In this document: positions 53,202-61,225 of the stretch, one piece after another | Layout of the letters: every line of letters begins with the position of its first letter | How positions within the stretch are numbered: position 1 is the stretch's first letter | Source: MAG-121220-bin8 sp002700465 | GTDB taxonomy: Bacteria; Bacteroidota; Bacteroidia; Flavobacteriales; Flavobacteriaceae | Assembly: GCA_943789295.1 (NCBI GenBank) | Contig: CALSTO010000001.1 | Location: 248,001 to 312,000, forward strand | Length of the DNA stretch: 64,000 bases | Direction: 5' to 3' | The notes under the pieces: generated by a model | The model's database searches: none | What the model was told of the DNA's origin: nothing | Seen by the model: only the letters and a program-made list of their open reading frames with translations | Made by a program: the position numbers and the translations under genes

Positions 53202-54193
53202 TATTCACTTAAGTTTTTAAGTTTATTAAATGCCTCTAATGCTTTATTAGTCTTTAAAGATTCTTTAGCTTTTTCTATACCCTCATTAATTGAAGTATTT
53301 AGCGCTGTAGAAATAGCTAATCCTGCATTTGCAAAAATGACTTGGTTTTGAGATTTTGTTCCTTTATTTTGTAAAATATCCATGAATATTTTTGCAGATT
53401 CTTTAATTGTTTCTCCTCCACTGATAGATTTTGAATTTAATTTTTGTAAACTTAAATCTTGCGGAGAAAATATATTTTCTTCATTTCTAGTTATTATTTT
53501 AACGTTTCCTGTTAGCGATATTTCATCATAACCATCTAAGGAATGAATTATCGCATAGTTTTTATTTGTTTTTTGAAATAAATAGGAATAAAGCCTTGCA
53601 AGCTCTAAATTAAATACACCTACTATTTGATTTTTCGGAAAAGAAGGATTTACTAAAGGTCCTAAAATATTAAAAAAAGTTTTTAATCCTAGCTCTTTTC
53701 TTATTGGAGCAACGTTTTTCATAGCAGGGTGAAAAAGAGGTGCATGTAAAATACATATTCCACTTTTCTCAATTGATTTTTTTAGAAAATCTTTATTATT
53801 TGAAAACTTGATGCCTAAGAATTCCAATACATTACTTGATCCACAAGATGATGAAACCCCATAATTACCATGCTTTGAAACATTTACTTTAGCTCCAGCA
53901 GTTACAAATGCTGATAATGTAGAAATATTAAATGTGTCTTTATTATCTCCCCCTGTTCCACATAAATCAATTGCATTGTATTCTGACAAATCAATCTTAA
54001 CACATAACTCTAATAATGCTTCTTTAAAACCTTGCAGTTCTTCCAAAGTAATATTTCTCATCATAAAAATTGTCAAAAATGAACTAATGTGACTATTATT
54101 ATATTTCCCTTTTGAAATATTTAATAACACTTCTTTGGCTTCATCTTTAGATAAAGTATTATGTGAGCTAAGCTTGTTAATTATATCTTTCAT
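53201..54193 (-). CDS. trpD: Anthranilate phosphoribosyltransferase
   Basis: Attaches phosphoribose to anthranilate. The ATG at 54193 (following an in-frame TTG that I reject) gives 330 residues. NAIDLCGTGGDNKDTFNIST is the PRPP-binding loop, KHGNYGVSSSCGSSNVLE follows and FHPAMKNVAPIRKELG holds a conserved anthranilate-binding arginine. It is separate from trpG, whose TGA overlaps its ATG by one base (TGATG). Confidence 0.95.
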   Translation of the reverse strand: MKDIINKLSSHNTLSKDEAKEVLLNISKGKYNNSHISSFLTIFMMRNITLEELQGFKEALLELCVKIDLSEYNAIDLCGTGGDNKDTFNISTLSAFVTAGAKVNVSKHGNYGVSSSCGSSNVLEFLGIKFSNNKDFLKKSIEKSGICILHAPLFHPAMKNVAPIRKELGLKTFFNILGPLVNPSFPKNQIVGVFNLELARLYSYLFQKTNKNYAIIHSLDGYDEISLTGNVKIITRNEENIFSPQDLSLQKLNSKSISGGETIKESAKIFMDILQNKGTKSQNQVIFANAGLAISTALNTSINEGIEKAKESLKTNKALEAFNKLKNLSE

Positions 54194-54756
54194 CAATTAT
54201 TTTTTAACCAATTATTTAGAAGTTCTTTTCCTTCTTCAGTTAGAATTGATTCTGGATGAAATTGAACTCCCCTTATATTATAGTTTTTATGTTTTAAAGC
54301 CATTATTTGTTTATTTTCATCATAGGCTAAAATCTCAAGACAATCTGGAATAGGTTCTTCTACAACCCAGGAATGGTATCTTCCAACATTAAGTGGATTT
54401 GATAGTTTATTGAAAATATAATCTTTATTTATAATATTTATTTTACTAGCTACACCGTGAAAGACTTCGTCAAGGTTTTTAAGTTTAGCACCATAAACTT
54501 CAGCTATTGCTTGATGACCTAAACAAACTCCAAGAATTTTTTTAGATTCTCCAAAATGAGATATGATATTTTTCAATTCTCCAGCCTCATCTGGAATACC
54601 TGGACCCGGTGATAGAACTATGTAATCATATTTTTCAATTTCTTTCAACGTTACTTCGTCATTTCTTTTAACAGTAACTTGACAATCTAGTTCTTCAAAA
54701 TAATGAACCAAATTGTATGTGAAAGAATCATAATTATCTATAACTATTAATTTCAT
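54193..54756 (-). CDS. trpG: Anthranilate synthase glutamine amidotransferase component
   Basis: Supplies ammonia to TrpE. The 187-residue class I amidotransferase has the nucleophile cysteine in ILGVCLGHQAIAEVYG and the catalytic His-Glu pair in VQFHPESIL. SPGPGIPDEAG forms the oxyanion region. It starts 2 bases after the trpE stop. TrpG proteins of this type are sometimes shared with p-aminobenzoate synthase; no pabB is in the window. Confidence 0.95.
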   Translation of the reverse strand: MKLIVIDNYDSFTYNLVHYFEELDCQVTVKRNDEVTLKEIEKYDYIVLSPGPGIPDEAGELKNIISHFGESKKILGVCLGHQAIAEVYGAKLKNLDEVFHGVASKINIINKDYIFNKLSNPLNVGRYHSWVVEEPIPDCLEILAYDENKQIMALKHKNYNIRGVQFHPESILTEEGKELLNNWLKNN

Positions 54757-54758
54757 AT

Positions 54759-56153
54759 TTAGATTTTTTCAGCTAGTTCTAAAGCTTTATTTAATGCCCC
54801 TAGTTTATTATTTATTTCTTGTAATTCACTTTCTGGATTTGATTTTGAAACTATCCCTGCTCCAGCTTGAAAAATAAGTTCATGATTTTTACTTAAAAAT
54901 GATCTTATAATTATTGCATGGTTAAAATTACCTTCAAAATCCATAAATCCAAGTGCTCCTCCGTAAAATGATCTATTACAATTTTCATAATCAGAAATCA
55001 GCTGCATAGCTCTATGTTTTGGAGCCCCTGATAATGTCCCTGCCGGAAAGGTGTCAGCTGCAATTTGAAGAGTGGGGGAATTGTTTTTTTTGGTAGCAGT
55101 TACCTTTGAAACTAAATGAATGACATGAGAATAAAATTGTATTTCTCTGTCTTTTTCAACAATTACGTTATTTCCATTTCTACTTAAATCATTTCTAGCT
55201 AAATCTACAAGCATCATGTGTTCGCTATTTTCTTTTTTGTCAATAGCTAATTTTTTAGCTTCAATAGAATCTTTTTTGTCATTTCCTGTTCTTATGAAAG
55301 TTCCGGCTATTGGATGAATTTCTGCTTTATTATTTTCTACAACAAGTTGAGCTTCTGGTGAACTTCCAAATATTTTATAGCTACCATAATCAAAATAAAA
55401 GAGATAAGGAGAAGGGTTTACTGATCGTAATGCTCTGTACAAATTAAACTCATCACCTTCAAATTTTTGTTTAAATCTTCTTGACAAAACTATTTGAAAT
55501 ACATCTCCACGTTCACAATGTTTTATTCCTTTTTTAACTAAATCTACATATTCATTATCTTTCAAGTTTGATGTTATTTTTCCAGATTTAGAAAAAGGAA
55601 ATTTTGAAAATTTATTGGATTTTATATATTCTTCAATTTCATTTAAATTATTTTTTTCATCATAACTATGGTGAAGTAAAACAGCTTCATTATTGAAAAC
55701 GTTAATTATAATAATGTTAGAATAAAATGCGTAAAAAATATCGGGAATTTCTATATCATTTTTTTTAGATTTTAGTGAAATTTTTTCAAAATGTTTTACT
55801 GCGTCATAGTTCATATATCCAATCACACCGCTTTCGAAAAATTTTGAATCTGACTTTGAGGTTTCAAATTTTTTACAAAACAAGTTGAGCTCTGAAACAA
55901 CATTAACTTTTTTATTTATTTCTTTTATTTGACTTTTTTTATCTGGAAATGTTTGATTTATTTTATCTGCCTTTACTTTAAATGTTGATATTGGGTTAAA
56001 ACATACATATGCATAACTGTTGTCATTAGCTCCATAATCACTACTTTCTAAAAGTATTGAATCAGAAAACTTGTCCCTGATTTTTTGGTATATACTAACA
56101 GGTGTCATTGTATCAGCTAGTATTTTTTTTCTGTAAGTTTTTATTTTATACAC
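54759..56153 (-). CDS. trpE: Anthranilate synthase component I (GTG start)
   Basis: Makes anthranilate from chorismate and is the first enzyme of tryptophan synthesis. The GTG at 56153 gives 464 residues, beginning with YKIKTYRKKILADTMTPVSIY. A longer frame starts from a TTG at 56195, but that TTG is inside the stem of the upstream terminator and the extra 14 residues are not conserved, so I reject it. ILLESSDYG is the feedback-inhibition LLES motif, and the catalytic part holds SGAPKHRAMQLI and FYGGALGF. It is the first gene of trpEGDCFBA, controlled by the leader at 56173-56288. Confidence 0.95.
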   Translation of the reverse strand: MYKIKTYRKKILADTMTPVSIYQKIRDKFSDSILLESSDYGANDNSYAYVCFNPISTFKVKADKINQTFPDKKSQIKEINKKVNVVSELNLFCKKFETSKSDSKFFESGVIGYMNYDAVKHFEKISLKSKKNDIEIPDIFYAFYSNIIIINVFNNEAVLLHHSYDEKNNLNEIEEYIKSNKFSKFPFSKSGKITSNLKDNEYVDLVKKGIKHCERGDVFQIVLSRRFKQKFEGDEFNLYRALRSVNPSPYLFYFDYGSYKIFGSSPEAQLVVENNKAEIHPIAGTFIRTGNDKKDSIEAKKLAIDKKENSEHMMLVDLARNDLSRNGNNVIVEKDREIQFYSHVIHLVSKVTATKKNNSPTLQIAADTFPAGTLSGAPKHRAMQLISDYENCNRSFYGGALGFMDFEGNFNHAIIIRSFLSKNHELIFQAGAGIVSKSNPESELQEINNKLGALNKALELAEKI

Positions 56154-56172
56154 TGTATATGTTTTTTTAATT

Positions 56173-56203
56173 AAAAAAGGCTTGTCGATAAACAAGCCTT
56201 TTT
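56173..56203 (-). terminator. trp attenuator: intrinsic terminator upstream of trpE
   Basis: On the minus strand AAAAAGGCTTGT pairs with ACAAGCCTTTTT around a CGATAA-type loop, followed by six T. It lies between the leader peptide (ends 56235) and the trpE GTG at 56153. It is bidirectional in form, but no plus-strand gene ends here, and with the tandem-Trp leader it makes sense as the terminator arm of a trp attenuator. Confidence 0.9.
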
Positions 56204-56211
56204 ATATTTGA

Positions 56212-56271
56212 ACAAACTAAAAGATTATCTCGACTTAATTGAAATTAAGTAAGCGCCACCAATTAGTTTGT
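56212..56271 (-). promoter_or_regulatory. Alternative pairing segments of the trp leader RNA
   Basis: Minus-strand RNA elements between the leader peptide and terminator. ACAAACTAA at 56263-56271 (in the peptide, just before the Trp codons) pairs perfectly with TTAGTTTGT at 56212-56220. Inside it, ACTTAAT and ATTAAGT form a 7-bp hairpin around TTCA. The second arm's TAAGTC can instead pair with GGCTTG, the 5' side of the terminator stem, giving a possible antiterminator of 6 bp including two G-U pairs. The pairings are mutually exclusive, as in classical attenuators. Confidence 0.7.
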
Positions 56272-56288
56272 GATAATTTTTTAAACAT
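56235..56288 (-). CDS. trpL: trp leader peptide (17 aa, tandem Trp codons)
   Basis: An ATG at 56288 opens a 17-codon frame ending at a TAA (56235-56237): MFKKLSQTNWWRLLNFN. Two adjacent TGG codons sit at positions 10-11. The frame lies directly after a consensus promoter and before a terminator that precedes trpE. Tandem Trp codons in a short frame are unlikely by chance in such AT-rich sequence. A ribosome stalled there when charged tRNA-Trp is scarce would change the pairing of the following RNA and relieve termination. Too short for standard gene callers. Confidence 0.85.
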   Translation of the reverse strand: MFKKLSQTNWWRLLNFN

Positions 56289-56292
56289 TAAT

Positions 56293-56324
56293 CAAATATA
56301 TAAACGAAAATTATACATAACAAA
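56293..56324 (-). promoter_or_regulatory. trp operon promoter
   Basis: On the minus strand TTTG (56324-56321) is separated by exactly 20 bases from TATATTTG (56300-56293), the full Bacteroidota consensus TTTG-N20-TAnnTTTG. The predicted start is about 56290-56289, only 1-2 bases before the leader-peptide ATG at 56288, so the leader mRNA would be almost leaderless. Confidence 0.8.
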
Positions 56325-56361
56325 AAATATTTAATAATTTTATTTTTAAATAATTAAAAAA

Positions 56362-56667
56362 ATGGACTTAGATCAAATAAAATGGGCAAGTGATGCATTT
56401 GTTACTAGTAATACTATTCTTGATGTTAGGACTCCTCAGGAATATTCTGAAGGTTATATTTCTAATGCAGTTAATTTGAACATATATGATGCAAACGCAT
56501 TTATGTCTAAAGTTCAATCATTCAACAAAGAAAATAACTATTACATATATTGTAAATCTGGTGGAAGAAGTTCCCAGGCCTGTCAAATAATGAGTCAGCT
56601 AGGCTTTAATAATGTTTTTAATCTTGTAGGGGGAATTACAAATTGGAAAGGTGAAATTGTAAAATGA
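56362..56667 (+). CDS. Rhodanese-like domain protein
   Basis: A single 101-residue rhodanese domain without signal peptide. ILDVRTPQEYSEGYISNAVNL is the CH2A motif and the active-site loop is YCKSGGRSSQA with the catalytic cysteine near residue 72. It probably moves sulfane sulfur in the cytoplasm. It is divergent from the trp operon across the leader region. Its stop overlaps the ATG of the PspC gene (ATGA). Confidence 0.92.
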   Translation: MDLDQIKWASDAFVTSNTILDVRTPQEYSEGYISNAVNLNIYDANAFMSKVQSFNKENNYYIYCKSGGRSSQACQIMSQLGFNNVFNLVGGITNWKGEIVK

Positions 56668-56885
56668 TGTTACGTTTAAGATATTTTTTTGAGAGATATG
56701 GTTATTCTGTTTGCTCTAGACTAGCCGATTGGTTGGGTATGAAGAAAAAAAATGTCAGAATATTTTTTATTTACAGTAGCTTTTTTTCTTTAGGATTTGG
56801 CTTTTTCTTTTATCTAATTTTAGCTTTTTGGTTAAGAATTAAAGATTTAATTTCATCGAAAAGATCCTCAGTTTTTGATTTATAA
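56664..56885 (+). CDS. PspC-domain small membrane protein
   Basis: A 73-residue protein with a PspC-like domain: CSRLADWLGMKKKNVRIFFIYSS followed by one transmembrane helix (FFSLGFGFFFYLILAFWLR). PspC proteins sense or respond to membrane stress, often with PspA or two-component systems not seen here. It overlaps the rhodanese gene by 4 bases and so is probably translated with it. Start ATG at 56664 or the next codon. Confidence 0.8.
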   Translation: MMLRLRYFFERYGYSVCSRLADWLGMKKKNVRIFFIYSSFFSLGFGFFFYLILAFWLRIKDLISSKRSSVFDL

Positions 56886-56953
56886 AAAAAAGATTTGAAT
56901 ATTTACTTTTTATTCGCATCTTGTTGACTCAAGTATTAAATTACCATCACAAA

Positions 56954-58480
56954 ATGAAAAAAATATTCTTAAGTCTTATTTTAGTATTATCATCAACCCT
57001 ATCTTTTTCCCAAGAAAAAGGATTGGATCAACAAATAGATGAAGCCTTTGCACCAATTTCTGATTTCTTTAGCAATGTTGTGTTTTTTCAAGTTGGAGGA
57101 TATCCTTTTGTCATTCTTTTGCTAGTTGGAAGTGCAATGTTTTTTACGGTTTATTTTGGATTTCCAAACATTAAATATTTTTCTACCGCAATTAACGTTG
57201 TTAGAGGAAAATATGATGACCATGATAAAGATGAGTCCTCAAGCGATGGAGAAGTTTCTCATTTTCAAGCTTTAGCTACTGCAGTTTCTGGTACTGTTGG
57301 TAATGGTAATATTGCTGGAGTTGCATTAGCAATTGCGTTAGGAGGTCCAGGGGCCACTTTTTGGATGATTATATGTGGATTGCTGGGCATGTCTACTAAA
57401 TTTGTTGAATGTACTTTAGGAGTTCAATATAGAGACGTTGGAGAAGATGGGACCGTTTATGGAGGTCCAATGTATTATTTGACCAAAGGACTTAAAGAAA
57501 AAGGTTTTGAAAACTTAGGTAAAATTGCAGCCGTTATTTTTGCGATATGCTGTATTGGAGGTTCTTTTGGAGGAGGGAATGCTGCTCAGTCTAACCAGGC
57601 AACAATTGTTGTTAAACAGTTACTTGGCTTTGAAAGTACTAGTGCTGGAGCTGTCATTGGGTTGATTTTAGCAATTGTAGTCGGAGTGATTATAATAGGT
57701 GGTATTAAAAGAATTGCTTCAGTTACTGAAAGAGTGGTGCCTTTTATGGCGCTTCTTTATTTATTCGCGTGTTTGTATATTATATTATCAAATTTCACTT
57801 TTGTTGATGATGCAATAACTTTAATTATTACAGAGGCTTTTAATCCTACTGCAATGGGAGTAGGTGGAGTTATCGGAGTTCTTATGGTTGGTTTTAAAAG
57901 AGCTGCTTTTTCAAATGAAGCTGGGGCTGGCTCTGCTTCAATTGCTCATTCGGCTGTTAAAACAAAACATTCAGCAAGTGAAGGTTTGGTTGCACTTTTA
58001 GAGCCTTTTATTGACACAGTTGTTATTTGTACAATGACTGCTTTAGTTATAATAATATTCAATTTTGGTGGTTACTTTGAATATGGTGGAGATGGTTTAG
58101 GAACTGTTTTAATTGATGGTGTTCCATTTGAAGGAGCAGGAATTACATCACAAGCCTTTGCTGAATACATTCCGTTTTCTGATGTGTTTTTAACAATTGC
58201 AGTTGTATTATTTGCTGTTTCAACAATGATTTCATGGTCATATTATGGATTACAATCTTGGAAATTCTTATTTGGAAGAGGTAAAGCAGCTGATTTAACT
58301 TATAAATTACTTTTTTGTTTATTTATAGTTATTGGTGCAGCGGCAAGTATGAATTCAATATGGGCGTTTTCAGATGCAATGATTTTTGCTATGGTATTTC
58401 CAAATATGATAGGATTATACTTTTTATTCCCTGTTGTTAAAGAACAACTTAATAAGTATTTAAAAGTAATTAAATCTTAA
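56954..58480 (+). CDS. Sodium:alanine/glycine symporter (AGCS family)
   Basis: A 508-residue integral membrane protein. The ATG at 56954 gives a clear N-terminal signal-like helix (MKKIFLSLILVLSSTLSFSQ), seen in Bacteroidota members. Signature segments are TAVSGTVGNGNIAGVALAIALGGPGA, VFMWI-type helix with GMSTKFVECTLGVQYRD and the FSNEAGAGSASIAHSAVKT substrate loop. It imports alanine or glycine with Na+, which fits a marine setting together with NhaD. It stands between PspC and the acyl-CoA dehydrogenase. Confidence 0.93.
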   Translation: MKKIFLSLILVLSSTLSFSQEKGLDQQIDEAFAPISDFFSNVVFFQVGGYPFVILLLVGSAMFFTVYFGFPNIKYFSTAINVVRGKYDDHDKDESSSDGEVSHFQALATAVSGTVGNGNIAGVALAIALGGPGATFWMIICGLLGMSTKFVECTLGVQYRDVGEDGTVYGGPMYYLTKGLKEKGFENLGKIAAVIFAICCIGGSFGGGNAAQSNQATIVVKQLLGFESTSAGAVIGLILAIVVGVIIIGGIKRIASVTERVVPFMALLYLFACLYIILSNFTFVDDAITLIITEAFNPTAMGVGGVIGVLMVGFKRAAFSNEAGAGSASIAHSAVKTKHSASEGLVALLEPFIDTVVICTMTALVIIIFNFGGYFEYGGDGLGTVLIDGVPFEGAGITSQAFAEYIPFSDVFLTIAVVLFAVSTMISWSYYGLQSWKFLFGRGKAADLTYKLLFCLFIVIGAAASMNSIWAFSDAMIFAMVFPNMIGLYFLFPVVKEQLNKYLKVIKS

Positions 58481-58545
58481 TTTTTTATTTAATTTTGGCA
58501 CTAATATTGTTTTAATATTATTGAACACAAATAAATAACTAATCC

Positions 58546-59685
58546 ATGGATTTTGATTTAGGGCCCAACAATACTTTAGTTGCAGAATCTGCTAGATCTT
58601 TTGCTGATAAGTTTATCAAACCTCACATTATGGACTGGGATGAATCTCAACACTTCCCAAAAGATTTATTAAAAAAAGCTGGTGAGTTTGGCTTTATGGG
58701 TGTATTAGTTCCAGAATCTTTGGGAGGCTCAGGTTTAGGTTATCACGAATATGTTTCTATTATTGAAGAAATTTCAAAAGTAGACCCATCAATTGGACTC
58801 TCCGTTGCCGCTCACAATTCATTGTGTACAAATCATATTCTTCTATTTGGAAATGATGATCAAAAAAACAAATGGATTCCAAAATTAGCTTCAGGTCAGC
58901 ATTTAGGTGCTTGGGGTTTAACTGAAAATAATTCAGGTTCTGACGCTAGTGGTATGTCTTCTACTGCAGTTAAGAACGGAGACGGTTGGGTTTTAAATGG
59001 AACAAAAAACTTTATAACTCATGGGATTTCTGGAGATATTGCCGTAGCTGTTTTTAGAACTGGTGAAAAAGGTCAAAAAAGAAATGCTACTGCATTTGTA
59101 ATTGAAAGAGGAACAAAAGGGTTTAAGGCGGGAAAGAAGGAAAATAAATTAGGTATGAGAGCTTCTGAAACTGCAGAAATGATATTTGATAATTGCATAG
59201 TTTCAGATAAAAATAGACTGGGAGAAGTTGGTGAGGGATTTATTCAATCAATGAAAATATTAGATGGTGGACGAATATCAATTGCAGCACTATCTTTGGG
59301 TATCTCAAAAGGAGCATTTAATGCTTCATTGAAATATTCAAAGGAGCGTGTCCAGTTCGGTAAACCGATAAGTTCTTTTCAGGGAATTTCATTTAAGCTA
59401 GCCGAAATGGCAACAGAAATTGAAGCATCAGAATTATTAATTAGAAAAGCCTCTCAGGAAAAAAACATGAACAGACCCATGACAAAACTTAGCGCTATGT
59501 GTAAAATGTATGCTTCCGAAGTCTGTGTTAAGATATCAAATGAGGCAGTACAAATCCATGGTGGATATGGATTTATTAAAGATTTTCCTGTAGAAAAATT
59601 TCTAAGAGATTCAAAGTTGTGTACTATTGGAGAAGGAACTACAGAAATACAAAAATTAGTTATCTCTAGAAATATTTTAAAATAA
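58546..59685 (+). CDS. Acyl-CoA dehydrogenase
   Basis: A 379-residue FAD enzyme of the short/medium-chain acyl-CoA dehydrogenase type. WGLTENNSGSDASGMSSTA is the FAD/substrate motif, MGIS-like VQFGKPISSFQGI the helix region, and the probable catalytic base is the first Glu in LCTIGEGTTEIQKLVISRNIL. HGGYGFIKDFPVEKFLRD precedes it. Chain length cannot be decided. No electron-transfer flavoprotein genes are nearby. Single gene with 52 bp to rpsU. Confidence 0.94.
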   Translation: MDFDLGPNNTLVAESARSFADKFIKPHIMDWDESQHFPKDLLKKAGEFGFMGVLVPESLGGSGLGYHEYVSIIEEISKVDPSIGLSVAAHNSLCTNHILLFGNDDQKNKWIPKLASGQHLGAWGLTENNSGSDASGMSSTAVKNGDGWVLNGTKNFITHGISGDIAVAVFRTGEKGQKRNATAFVIERGTKGFKAGKKENKLGMRASETAEMIFDNCIVSDKNRLGEVGEGFIQSMKILDGGRISIAALSLGISKGAFNASLKYSKERVQFGKPISSFQGISFKLAEMATEIEASELLIRKASQEKNMNRPMTKLSAMCKMYASEVCVKISNEAVQIHGGYGFIKDFPVEKFLRDSKLCTIGEGTTEIQKLVISRNILK

Positions 59686-59710
59686 TTTCCCAGTAAATAA
59701 AAAATGTTTT

Positions 59711-59718
59711 TATATTTG
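59711..59718 (+). promoter_or_regulatory. Probable -7 promoter element of rpsU
   Basis: TATATTTG matches TAnnTTTG. TTTC at 59686-59689, 21 bases upstream, could serve as the -33 element. The expected start leaves a short untranslated region of about 16 bases before the rpsU ATG at 59738. Confidence 0.55.
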
Positions 59719-59737
59719 CTGCCTATTAAAAAGATAT

Positions 59738-59932
59738 ATGTTAATTATTCCAGTTAAAGAAGGTGAAAATATCGACAGAGCTTTAAAGAGATTTAAACGT
59801 AAATTCGATAGAACAGGAGCTATGAAAAGTTTAAGATCTAGACAAGCTTTTATAAAGCCTTCAGTAAGAAATAGAGACAAGATCAAAAAAGCTTCATACG
59901 TTCAAGGCTTAAGAGATCTTGAAAATATTTAA
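59738..59932 (+). CDS. rpsU: 30S ribosomal protein bS21
   Basis: The 64-residue basic protein MLIIPVKEGENIDRALKRFK, with RKFDRTGAMKSLRSRQAFIKPS, is a typical Bacteroidota bS21. In this phylum bS21 helps to sequester the anti-Shine-Dalgarno end of 16S rRNA, matching the absence of Shine-Dalgarno sites in the window. It is followed by xerC on the same strand, as in other flavobacteria. Confidence 0.95.
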   Translation: MLIIPVKEGENIDRALKRFKRKFDRTGAMKSLRSRQAFIKPSVRNRDKIKKASYVQGLRDLENI

Positions 59933-59983
59933 TCTTTCCAGCTTTTTTGCTTTAATTGCCTAACTTTACGATAAGTAGGTTAG

Positions 59984-60865
59984 ATGTATTTATCAAATTT
60001 TTTTGATTACTTATCTAAAGAGAAAAACTTCTCTAATAATACTGTTGTAGCTTACAGAAATGATCTTGAAACATTTAAATTGTTCTGTTTAGATCATTAT
60101 GAAATAAGTAATATAGCGGTAGTAACTTACCCTATTATTAGGGATTGGATTATCAATCTTTCCGAAAAAAACCTTTCTCCATTAACTATTAATAGAAAAA
60201 TATCATCGTTAAGTAAATACTATGATTTTTTGTTAAAAATTCAAGTAAATAAAGTTTCTCCACTTAAAAATCATAAAAGATTAAAAGTTCAAAAAAAATT
60301 AATAATTCCATTCTCTGAGGACGAAGTTTTTAAAATTATTGATGTTTTTAGTAAAGACTTTGAAGGCAAAAGAAATTTATTAATTGTAGACACTCTTTAC
60401 TCAACTGGAATTAGAAGAGATGAACTAATAAATATTAAACTAAACGATATTTTTTTAAGTGAGAATTTAATTAAAGTGTTGGGTAAAAGAAATAAAGAAA
60501 GGTTAGTTCCAGTGCTAGCTAGTTTGAATAAAAGAATAAAAGATTATTTAGATTTTAGAAATGAAATTCATTCAAATAGTTCAAGTCTCTTTATAACAAA
60601 AAAAGGAAAATCGATTGGTCCTTCTTTAGTTTATAGAGTTGTGAAAAAATATTTTTCAAAAGTTTCTACAAAAGTAAAAACTAGTCCACATGTTTTGAGA
60701 CATTCCTTTGCAACTCATATGTTAAATAATGGTGCAGATATAAATAGTATTAAAGAAATGATGGGGCATTCAAGTCTTGCTTCCACTCAAATTTATACTA
60801 AAATTAAGCTTCCAAAAATTATAAATGACTATAAGAAAAATCATCCTAGAGAAAGAAAAAAGTAG
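59984..60865 (+). CDS. xerC: Tyrosine recombinase (XerC/XerD)
   Basis: A 293-residue site-specific recombinase for resolving chromosome dimers at dif. The N-terminal SAM-like core-binding domain starts FFDYLSKEKNFSNNTVVAYRNDL. The catalytic residues are present: Arg in LYSTGIRRDELIN, Lys in VLGKRNKERLVPV, HxxR in SPHVLRHSFATHML, His in MMGHSSLASTQ and the Tyr nucleophile in QIYTKI. Placement after rpsU and before a tRNA cluster is the conserved flavobacterial position, so it is the housekeeping enzyme and not part of an integrated element. Confidence 0.92.
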   Translation: MYLSNFFDYLSKEKNFSNNTVVAYRNDLETFKLFCLDHYEISNIAVVTYPIIRDWIINLSEKNLSPLTINRKISSLSKYYDFLLKIQVNKVSPLKNHKRLKVQKKLIIPFSEDEVFKIIDVFSKDFEGKRNLLIVDTLYSTGIRRDELINIKLNDIFLSENLIKVLGKRNKERLVPVLASLNKRIKDYLDFRNEIHSNSSSLFITKKGKSIGPSLVYRVVKKYFSKVSTKVKTSPHVLRHSFATHMLNNGADINSIKEMMGHSSLASTQIYTKIKLPKIINDYKKNHPRERKK

Positions 60866-60901
60866 TCTGTTTATTTTTTTTTTAAAATTCAGTATTTTTC
60901 T

Positions 60902-60933
60902 TTTGATTCAAAAAAAATAAATCAATACATTTG
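60902..60933 (+). promoter_or_regulatory. Promoter of the tRNA-Thr/Tyr/Gly/Thr cluster
   Basis: TTTG (60902-60905), 20 bases, TACATTTG (60926-60933): an exact Bacteroidota consensus. The predicted start near 60937 is about 17 bases before the first mature tRNA. Confidence 0.8.
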
Positions 60934-60953
60934 CCATCCATTAATTTGGAAAA

Positions 60954-61027
60954 GCCGATGTAGCTCAGCTGGCTAGAGCAGCTGATTTGTAATCAGCAGG
61001 TCGTGGGTTCGAGTCCCTCCATCGGCT
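60954..61027 (+). tRNA. tRNA-Thr (anticodon TGT)
   Basis: Acceptor GCCGATG pairs with CATCGGC. D-arm GTAGCTCAGCTGG, anticodon stem CTGAT/ATCAG with loop containing TGT (reads ACA), T-arm GTGGGTTCGAGTCCC. Discriminator T; CCA not encoded. First tRNA of a four-tRNA cluster. Confidence 0.97.
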
Positions 61028-61046
61028 CTTAGTTCTTTAAAATAAT

Positions 61047-61128
61047 GGGGAGATACTCAAGCGGCCAACGAGGGCAGACTGTAAATCTGCTGTTTTTAAC
61101 TTCGCAGGTTCGAATCCTGCTCTCCCCA
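61047..61128 (+). tRNA. tRNA-Tyr (anticodon GTA)
   Basis: Acceptor GGGGAGA pairs with TCTCCCC, discriminator A. Long variable arm (TGTTTTTAACTTCG) typical of class II tRNA-Tyr. The loop CTGTAAA holds GTA. T-arm GCAGGTTCGAATCCTGC. 19 bases after tRNA-Thr. Confidence 0.97.
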
Positions 61129-61140
61129 CTAAGTATTTAA

Positions 61141-61213
61141 GCGAGAGTAGCTCAGTTGGTAGAGCGTCAGCCTTCCAAGCTGAATGTCGCCGGTTCGAAC
61201 CCGGTCTCTCGCT
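61141..61213 (+). tRNA. tRNA-Gly (anticodon TCC)
   Basis: Acceptor GCGAGAG pairs with CTCTCGC. D-arm TAGCTCAGTTGGTAGAGC, anticodon stem CAGCC/AGCTG-type with TCC in the loop (reads GGA), T-arm CCGGTTCGAACCCGG. Discriminator T. Confidence 0.97.
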
Positions 61214-61225
61214 CAAATTTTTTCT

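Noticed and set aside
56154..56195. Longer trpE starting at a TTG (position 56195)
   Set aside because: The TTG is inside the terminator stem and the extra 14 residues are not like TrpE; the GTG at 56153 leads into the conserved sequence.
59984..60865. xerC next to tRNA genes as an integrase of a genomic island
   Set aside because: It is the housekeeping Xer gene in its usual place after rpsU; I found no direct repeats of tRNA ends nearby and no phage genes.
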